DNA of 64,000 nt. Source: Desulfatirhabdium butyrativorans DSM 18734. GTDB taxonomy: Bacteria > Desulfobacterota > Desulfobacteria > Desulfobacterales > Desulfatirhabdiaceae. Of the stretch, positions 58,383 through 64,000 are shown in pieces (position 1 is the first letter of the stretch; each line of letters opens with the position of its first letter). The stretch spans positions 1 to 64,000 of the forward strand of contig NZ_AUCU01000009.1 in assembly GCF_000429925.1 (NCBI RefSeq). Direction: 5' to 3'. The translations under genes and the position numbers were made by a program. Under the pieces are notes generated by a model. That model searched no databases and was not told the DNA's origin. It saw only the letters and a program-made list of their open reading frames with translations.

Positions 58383-59728
58383 AACCTGTGGGCGAACGAA
58401 ATTGGATGGAACGCCTTCGAAATGCCTTTAGCCAGGATCATGCCGGACTGATCCCGCTGCTCGGCGCTGGCTTGCTGATCCGTCTGCTGCTGATGCCGTT
58501 TTTTGCTCATGTCGATTTTCTGTCGGAATACGGCAGGATGTACCAGATTGTCGCTACCGGAAAACCGACACTCTACCTGGGCCGGATCGTTGTCGTTTTG
58601 ATCGAGCAGATCTTTCTCCGGCTGTTTCTGCCGCTTTTACCCGATGCCGGTACCATGTTGCGTTTCAACGACATGAGACAGTCAACGGCCGGGCTGCCCG
58701 AATATTTTCTCTTCGTGAGTGATCCTCAGATTTTCCGAACCCTCTTTCTCCTGAAGATTCCCTACCTTCTCTTTGACCTATGTACCGCCTGGGTGCTTTG
58801 CCGGCTGATGTCCGGAAAGACCGGGCAGAAAACGGCCCTTTGCCTGTGGCTCTTCAATCCAATTACGCTTTATGCGTTTTATGTCTTCGGCCGTTTCGAA
58901 TCCATCCCGATTTTTTTTCTGGCGCTGACCCTGTTTTTGCTGAAGAAAGACCGCTGGATCGCTTCCGCTGTCGCTCTCGGACTTGCCATAAACTGCCGGG
59001 AAATTATCGTGCTCTATCTGCCCCTGTATGCATTTGCCCTTTTCGACAGGGATTGGAATCGAGGTGTCGTTGCGCGCCGGGTGATTCCCGCATGGATTGT
59101 CCTGTTGCTGATAACGATTCTGCCGTTTTGGATGAAAATGCACCTTGAAACACCGCTTGCGGCGGGTTCTGCCATGCAGGATATGGAAAGCGCTCAGGCC
59201 TTGCTCGGGATGCAGTTTCATTGGTTCGAGCCATTCGTCTTCTGCTATGCAGCCATCTGCCTGTGGTTGATCGAGGATCGCTCCCTGGATGCATTCGAAC
59301 GCTTTTTGACGGCCACAGGGCTTTGCATCCTGAGTTTCCTGCTGGTGGTCTCCCACAGTGCCCATTATGCATCCTGGATGGTGTTGTTCCCGATTGGCGC
59401 GCTGTATTTCGAAAAACCGCTGCTGAAACCTTTTCTGATCTTTTGTGCCTGCTGGCTGGTGACGTGGGCGGTGCAGACCGATGCCGGGGTATTTACCTTG
59501 TTTCTGGCTTCTCCGCTGTCCATGAATTTTTTCAGTTTCAAAACGCTGCTCGGGGTATATGAAAACACCGTCGGACCTCATGTGCCGATCAGTCGCAGCA
59601 TGCTCATCTGGTCGATGAAAACGATCTATGCGGCGTGCATAGCCTATCTGATGGTTCTTTTTTTTCGAAAGTCCGGTACTGGCCATGCATCATGTCCTGT
59701 TTATCGTGAAAATCAAGGTAGCCTGTAG
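58379..59728 (+). CDS. Polytopic membrane protein, GT-C-like (copy 2)
   Basis: A 449-residue paralogue of the 48931 protein, GTG start 58379 in a GTGA overlap with the GT2 remnant. The shared stretches are LLMPFFAHVDFLSEYGRMYQ, FVSDPQIFRTLFLLKIPYLLFDL and NPITLYAFYVFGRFESIPIFFLALTLF. The protein appears intact, so it may still work although its upstream partners are lost. The stop codon overlaps a 28-base palindrome. A beta-module gene follows after a repeat-filled gap, as in copy 1. Confidence 0.7.
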   Translation: MKPVGERNWMERLRNAFSQDHAGLIPLLGAGLLIRLLLMPFFAHVDFLSEYGRMYQIVATGKPTLYLGRIVVVLIEQIFLRLFLPLLPDAGTMLRFNDMRQSTAGLPEYFLFVSDPQIFRTLFLLKIPYLLFDLCTAWVLCRLMSGKTGQKTALCLWLFNPITLYAFYVFGRFESIPIFFLALTLFLLKKDRWIASAVALGLAINCREIIVLYLPLYAFALFDRDWNRGVVARRVIPAWIVLLLITILPFWMKMHLETPLAAGSAMQDMESAQALLGMQFHWFEPFVFCYAAICLWLIEDRSLDAFERFLTATGLCILSFLLVVSHSAHYASWMVLFPIGALYFEKPLLKPFLIFCACWLVTWAVQTDAGVFTLFLASPLSMNFFSFKTLLGVYENTVGPHVPISRSMLIWSMKTIYAACIAYLMVLFFRKSGTGHASCPVYRENQGSL

Positions 59729-59752
59729 GGGCGACCGGCGGGTCGCCCCTAC
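59725..59752. repeat. GTAGGGGCGACC palindrome
   Basis: A 12-base stem (GTAGGGGCGACC / GGTCGCCCCTAC) with four-base loop, the same element as 9201-9228. Bases 59726-59728 are the TAG stop of the upstream gene. The gap 59729-60060 holds this palindrome, a diverged ATTAGCCGGAATGACGG element and two related segments (59822-59852 and 59971-60005, both ending CGCCATGA.CAT.TATCG). Confidence 0.8.
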
Positions 59753-59889
59753 GAGTCCCTGCAAATGCCTTGGTCTGTATTACCGCATTAGCCGGAATGA
59801 CGGGTTGGGTTTTCATTCCCAGACGAGGCGACTCCGCCATGAGCATTTATCGTGAACATCTGAATTCAGGACAAAGTTTTAAGGGTTAA

Positions 59890-59925
59890 GGGGTGGATCG
59901 GAACGTTTTGATTTTGTAGGGGCGG
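59890..59925. repeat. GGGGTGGATCGGAACGTTTT repeat
   Basis: The segment GGGGTGGATCGGAACGTTTT, continuing to TAGGGGCGG, recurs at 63625-63653 with GGGGTGGATGGGAACGTTTT and TAGGGGCGG. Both lie in gaps before or after a beta-module or SDR gene of the duplicated segment. Confidence 0.6.
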
Positions 59926-60060
59926 CTCTCTGTGGCCGCCCTCCCGGAACCAGGGATCGTATTTTTATCCACGAGGGCGGTGACCCTCGCCATGAACATG
60001 TATCGAAAAAAAATTCGCCTGGGCGTTTTGCAACGCCTTCAAAGGTGGTTATCGCCTCGA

Positions 60061-61251
60061 ATGGATAAAACATTCAAGATTGTTTGCTGGATCATCGCAA
60101 CGATGGTTGTTTGCTGCGGGCTGCCCTGCTCCAGTGCCCAGGCCCAGACCGGTCCGCTCATTCCGATCCGCATCCAGGGGAAGGTTCTGGAACAAGCCTG
60201 GATGTTGAACGATATGGTGCAGACGGAAGATCGCCGGTTTCAGGGGGCAGGGCCGGATCCCTACCTCGTGAGCCCCGAACTGGGCGTTCCGATTCGGGAT
60301 GTGAATGGAATTGTCCTGTATTTGCAGGGTGATCCGGAAAATGGACCCATTCCGATACAGGTATACTGGAAAACCGATGTCCACGGCTTCCGGGAAGATA
60401 CGAGTTTCATTTTTTCAGTTGAAGCCACCGGCAAACCGCAGAGGGTCTGGCTGCCGTTTGCGGATGCCATTCTTCCGGGATCGGATACGGTACGGCTGTT
60501 GCTTATTCGGGTCGATTGGGTGAGGCTTGGGGATACCATTGGATTTTCCCGGATGGATGTCCTTCTCAACGGAGAAACACCGCCTGCGGATGCCATGCTG
60601 CCATTGATGATTCGTGAACCGATACGGGAAATCCCCATTCATGATGATTTCTGTCAATACGGCGAATATCGGATACACGACATGATCGCTGAAGGATCGG
60701 ATGCCTGGCGGGTGAATGGGGCGGATCCGTATCTGGAGACAGCCGATCTCAACGTTCGGCTCATGCGGGTCAAGGGAATGTATATCCGATTCCGAATCAG
60801 CGGTCGCGAAAATCCGTATCCGTTTCAGGTCTTCTGGAAAACCTATTCCGCCGATTACGATGAAAAGCGCAGTTTTTGGCTCCGCGCGCAGGTGAAGGAC
60901 GGTGAAGGCGCCTTCTACATTCCATTCCGGGTGCTGCCTGTCGAGGATATGCTGAAAACGATCCGGATCGATCTCGAAAAATGTCCGAACTGCCTTTTTC
61001 AAATGGTGGAAGGCAGGCTGATCACCCGCGAAGATCCGGCATTGCTGCGGCAGGTTCCACCGAACATCATGGTGGCATTGGGCCGAAGCGTATATGGAAA
61101 GGATGTTCTGCAGGACATTGTGGAAAAATCGCGGCGTGATCCCGGATTTCTGGCGGTATGGGGTTTACTGGTTATTGCCGTGGCCGGCGTTACCGGGTAC
61201 ATTGTGTGGAAGGGGCGCGTTTCCAGGAAACTGAGGGGCGGGGTTTCATGA
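60061..61251 (+). CDS. Exported protein of two beta modules with C-terminal membrane anchor (copy 2)
   Basis: About 396 residues if started at ATG 60061, which gives a good signal peptide (MDKTFKIVCWIIATMVVCCG). ATG 59992 and an earlier start are in frame but lie in a repeated segment. It is a paralogue of the 50222 gene: module 1 has AGPDPYLVSPELG, IQVYWKTDVHGFREDTSF; module 2 has NGADPYLETADLN, FQVFWKTYSADYDEKRSF and IRIDLEKCPNCLFQMVEG. VALGRSVYGKDVLQDIV precedes the terminal helix (LAVWGLLVIAVAGVTGYIVW). Both copies lie just after the GT-C-like membrane protein, so the two probably act together. Confidence 0.65.
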   Translation: MDKTFKIVCWIIATMVVCCGLPCSSAQAQTGPLIPIRIQGKVLEQAWMLNDMVQTEDRRFQGAGPDPYLVSPELGVPIRDVNGIVLYLQGDPENGPIPIQVYWKTDVHGFREDTSFIFSVEATGKPQRVWLPFADAILPGSDTVRLLLIRVDWVRLGDTIGFSRMDVLLNGETPPADAMLPLMIREPIREIPIHDDFCQYGEYRIHDMIAEGSDAWRVNGADPYLETADLNVRLMRVKGMYIRFRISGRENPYPFQVFWKTYSADYDEKRSFWLRAQVKDGEGAFYIPFRVLPVEDMLKTIRIDLEKCPNCLFQMVEGRLITREDPALLRQVPPNIMVALGRSVYGKDVLQDIVEKSRRDPGFLAVWGLLVIAVAGVTGYIVWKGRVSRKLRGGVS

Positions 61252-61321
61252 GACGTCATCAAAATGTCTTGCGGCAAAAAATGGTGGATGGGGTCCACTC
61301 CGTTTGGAAAGAGGGGATGCC

Positions 61322-62575
61322 GTGACCGATCCTACCAAAGGAAATGAGGGAAATACGAGAACGGATGACCTGTTGTCATCTCGGCCCGTTGTGGTCCATA
61401 TCGCACCGACGCCTTTCTTTGCCAATCGCGGTTGCCATATCCGCATCGAGAACGAAATCCGGGCGCTTCGATCCCATCCGTATCGGATCGTTGTGGTGAC
61501 CTATGCCCATGGAAACGATCCGGACGGTATCGATGTTCGCCGCATCCATGCCATTCCCGGATATACGAAAACCGATGCGGGCTATTCCCCGTTCAAGTTT
61601 CTGGCCGACATTTTCTTGTTTTTCAAGGTCCTTGCCGTTTGTCGGTGCGAAAAGCCCGTTGTCCTGCATGCCCACCTGCACGAAGGCGCCTTGATCGGTT
61701 GGGCTGTCTGTCGCTGCCTGGGCTCGCCTAAACCGGCTCTGGTCTTCGACATGCAGGGGAGCCTTTCGGGGGAGCTTGCAGCCTATGGGGCTTTTGGCGA
61801 AAACTCTCCCCTGTTGCGGGCATTCGAATGGATCGAAGGCCGGATCAGCCGGATGGCGGATTTCGTGATTTGTTCTTCGTTCAACAGCTTTCGCTGTCAC
61901 GAGCGGTTCACGCATGGAGGGGTCCCCGCGGAAATTTTCACGGACATGGTGCCGGAGCGGTTTTTTCAGGAACCGGATCGTGTCCGTCTCCGGCAACGGC
62001 TTGGTATCCAGCCGAACCAGCGGGTGCTGATCTATACCGGGGGGCTTCTGCCTGCCAAGGGGTTGGATGAACTGCTTGCCACTGTTCGGATGCTTCTTGA
62101 AAGGCATGACGATCTGGTGTGTATTCTGGCAGGATATCCGATGGATCGGGTGAAGGAAGAAGCCCAAAATTGCCATTGGGGCGATCGTTGCATCATACCT
62201 GGCGAAGTCTCTTACGATCGACTTTCCGACTGGCTGGGAGCAGGCGATGTCGCCATCGATCCAAAGCCGGATACAGCAGGGGAGGCCAGCGGCAAGATCG
62301 TTCACTACATGGCAGCAGGACTTCCGGTGGTGTGTTTCGATTCGGCATCCAACCGTACGCTTTTGGGGGATGCAGGCTACTATGCCGACAGCAGCGAAGG
62401 AGTCTTTGGATTGGTTGCGGCTGTCGAGAGGGTGTTGTCAGATGGGGCGGCGGCGAGGCAAAGAGGTATCGCCGGAAAACGGCGGGCGCAGAAGACCGTG
62501 TCGCCGGGCGGTGTCGGGAAGCGGCTTGCCGATTTATATCGTCGTCTTGCGCAAGGGCGATTCGGTGGTCCATAA
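61322..62575 (+). CDS. GT4 glycosyltransferase
   Basis: A 417-residue GT-B enzyme from GTG 61322, preceded by GAGGGG about six bases upstream. VVVHIAPTPFFANRGCHIRIENEI opens the acceptor domain; RVLIYTGGLLPAKGLDELLATV and VAIDPKPDTAGEASGKIVHYMAAGLPVVCFDS form the donor domain with the expected acidic residues. In copy 1 the corresponding place between beta-module gene and SDR is held by asnB. It probably adds one sugar in the cytoplasm. Confidence 0.82.
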   Translation: MTDPTKGNEGNTRTDDLLSSRPVVVHIAPTPFFANRGCHIRIENEIRALRSHPYRIVVVTYAHGNDPDGIDVRRIHAIPGYTKTDAGYSPFKFLADIFLFFKVLAVCRCEKPVVLHAHLHEGALIGWAVCRCLGSPKPALVFDMQGSLSGELAAYGAFGENSPLLRAFEWIEGRISRMADFVICSSFNSFRCHERFTHGGVPAEIFTDMVPERFFQEPDRVRLRQRLGIQPNQRVLIYTGGLLPAKGLDELLATVRMLLERHDDLVCILAGYPMDRVKEEAQNCHWGDRCIIPGEVSYDRLSDWLGAGDVAIDPKPDTAGEASGKIVHYMAAGLPVVCFDSASNRTLLGDAGYYADSSEGVFGLVAAVERVLSDGAAARQRGIAGKRRAQKTVSPGGVGKRLADLYRRLAQGRFGGP

Positions 62576-62588
62576 AGGAGGCGTACTT

Positions 62589-63572
62589 TTGAAAACAGCA
62601 TTGGTGACAGGTGCCAACGGCTTTGCAGCGAGCGTGTTGTGCAGAAAGCTCCTCGAGCGGCAATACCGGGTTCGGGGGCTTGTCCGAAAGGGAGCGGATC
62701 TGCGCCTGATCGACGGTTTGGATATAGAACTCTTCTATGGCAACCTCGGTGGTCCGGAACCGCTGATCGAGGCTTGCAGCGGCATCGACGTGGTCCTTCA
62801 CCTTGCGGCGGCCTATCGAAAGGAAAATGTTCCCCGGAAAACCTTCTGGGATGTCAACGTCAACGGGACCCGAAAAGTCCTCGATGCCGCTGTTGAAAAC
62901 GGTGTAAAGCGTTTTGTGCATTGCAGCACGATCGGCGTTCAGGGCGATATCAAGAATCCGCCTGCAACGGAAGAGCATCCCTTCGATCCCGGGGACGCCT
63001 ATCAGCGCTCGAAACTTGAAGGAGAGCTTCTGGTGCGCGAGACCTTCCGCAAAACGGGACTGGCTGGAACCATCGTTCGGCCCGTCGCCATCTATGGACC
63101 TGGAGACACGCGACTGCTCAAGCTCTTCCGGCATATCGACCGGGGAACGTTCCGGATGATCGGCTCCGGCCAAACCTGTTATCACATGGTTCATGTGAAT
63201 GATGCTGTTCAGGGCTTCCTTCTTGCCGCCGAGCATCCGAATGCCGTCGGCGAGGTCTTCGTGATCGGTGGGGAAAACTGGACGACTTTAAACGAATTGG
63301 CGGAGATGATCGGGGCCATTCTCGGGAAACCGGTTTCCAGGCAGCACATACCGGCCGGGCTTGTCTGGGCTGCCGCCGTTCTGTGCGAAGCCGTCTGCAA
63401 ACCGTTCAACCTTCCCCCCCCGCTGTACCGGCGAAGGGTGAGCTTTTTTCTGAAACATCGCGCCTTTGATATTTCCAAGGCAAAACGGCTTCTCGGGTAC
63501 ACCCCACGGATAGGGCTTGAGGAAGGCCTGCGGCAGACCGCCGAATGGTATCGCAGGCAGGGGTGGTTGTGA
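62589..63572 (+). CDS. NAD-dependent SDR (epimerase / 3-beta-HSD-like), copy 2
   Basis: A 327-residue paralogue of the 53407 gene. AAGGAGG (62576-62582) sets TTG 62589 as the start; a longer frame upstream runs inside the GT4 gene. The NAD motif is modified to TGANGFAAS, missing the usual last glycine, and the catalytic YQRSK is present. The hallmark HLAAAYRKENVPRKTFWDVNVNGT and the C-terminal CEAVCKPFNLPPPLYRRRVSFF match copy 1. It probably acts on a sugar-nucleotide or lipid-linked sugar. Confidence 0.82.
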   Translation: MKTALVTGANGFAASVLCRKLLERQYRVRGLVRKGADLRLIDGLDIELFYGNLGGPEPLIEACSGIDVVLHLAAAYRKENVPRKTFWDVNVNGTRKVLDAAVENGVKRFVHCSTIGVQGDIKNPPATEEHPFDPGDAYQRSKLEGELLVRETFRKTGLAGTIVRPVAIYGPGDTRLLKLFRHIDRGTFRMIGSGQTCYHMVHVNDAVQGFLLAAEHPNAVGEVFVIGGENWTTLNELAEMIGAILGKPVSRQHIPAGLVWAAAVLCEAVCKPFNLPPPLYRRRVSFFLKHRAFDISKAKRLLGYTPRIGLEEGLRQTAEWYRRQGWL

Positions 63573-63707
63573 TAGCGAATGGCTTGAAGAATTGTTAAAA
63601 CAATGAGTTAGGGAACAGGGAACAGGGGTGGATGGGAACGTTTTTAGGGGCGGATCGCCTCTACAGGTTTTTTCACTTCGCACCACGCACATCGCATCTC
63701 CCATTTT

Positions 63708-64000
63708 TGATGGGCTCGCAAAAAGTCTAAAAGTCTCATCCGAGACGCATGGGGGGAGATACGCCTTTTTCGTTGCATCGGATAAACTCAGCCGCCCGAG
63801 CTCGTAAGGGCCGGGCATGTGGCCAGACTTCAACGATGGGTCATTGGAATGCAACTTCTTGTTATTCAAACAGATATGGCTTGAATGAGCATGCCCGGCC
63901 CAACGATCTCCGGCGGCTTCAAACAAGTATCCGATGCAACATCAAAAGGCGTATCTCCTCCCATGCTCAGGCCCGTCAAGAGCCATAGCCGGGGTAAAAG
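63708..64000. repeat. Repeat family B, copy 3 (runs off the window)
   Basis: It starts TGATGGGCTCGCAAAAAGTC (63708-63727). The left half holds ATGGGGGGAGATACGCCTTT, TTGCATCGGATAAACTCAGC and GGGCCGGGCATG. The right half holds ATGCCCGGCCC, GATCTCCGGCGGCTTCAAAC, TATCCGATGCAAC, AAAAGGCGTATCTCCTCCCATG and GCTCAGGCCCG, a long imperfect inverted repeat. The closing 20-mer would lie beyond base 64000. Before it, 63573-63707 contains the 63625-63653 repeat and no gene. Confidence 0.8.

Overview
The window reads as a surface-polysaccharide (O-antigen, capsule or exopolysaccharide) locus of a Gram-negative bacterium. No housekeeping, rRNA or tRNA gene is present to fix taxonomy. A Desulfobacterota/Deltaproteobacteria affiliation, perhaps Desulfobacterales, is my inference from gene style and the short intergenic repeats. 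All but one of the recognisable genes lie on the + strand; many neighbours overlap by 1-17 bases (ATGA, GTGA, TGATG), so long stretches should be translationally coupled.

Layout. 1-3.9 kb: end of a GT4 glycosyltransferase, a polyprenyl-phosphate-type GT2, a DUF2304 membrane partner and a membrane/TPR protein split by a frameshift in a T8 run. 4.1-11.6 kb: a secreted Ig-like protein and a secreted subtilase sharing one C-terminal domain, a coiled-coil/nuclease-like protein, and a GspC/PilP-like envelope protein. 11.6-16.1 kb: Wzm/Wzt ABC export pair (with a small DUF4258/DUF2283 cassette between them), a GT2 and an LpxL-like acyltransferase. 16.3-25.4 kb: methyltransferases, a GT-C-like membrane protein, two GT2s (one is the only minus-strand gene) and a methyltransferase-GNAT fusion. 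25.6-38.7 kb: a DUF4258/YgiT-like pair, then GT2, GT4, epimerase and GT-C genes, several of them multidomain fusions. 39-43.8 kb: two AlgX/AlgJ-like SGNH proteins and an AlgI-like MBOAT, together a polysaccharide O-acetylation module. 43.9-57.9 kb: triple-domain GT2, GlpD-like oxidoreductase, polytopic membrane protein, envelope beta-module protein, AsnB, SDR, flippase-like protein, hexapeptide acyltransferase and a secreted propeller-like protein. 57.9-63.6 kb: a degraded second copy of the MBOAT-GT2-membrane protein-beta-module-SDR segment.

Working together, these genes would assemble a glycan on a lipid carrier (GT2, GT4, GT-C), decorate it (methyl, acetyl, acyl, amide), and export it through Wzm/Wzt or other flippases. 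The Wzt C-terminal domain suggests recognition of a modified glycan end.

The most unusual points are: (1) a duplicated segment whose second copy keeps only the head of the MBOAT and the tail of the GT2 on either side of a repeat; (2) a beta-rich module present six or seven times in five envelope/glycan proteins; (3) a C-terminal domain shared by the Ig-like protein and the subtilase; (4) three dispersed repeat families (a 125-138 bp element with 20-bp terminal inverted repeats, a long hairpin element of about 310-330 bp, and a 20-mer that bounds it), some of which supply stop codons of neighbouring genes; (5) two toxin-antitoxin-like cassettes sitting next to copies of the first family.
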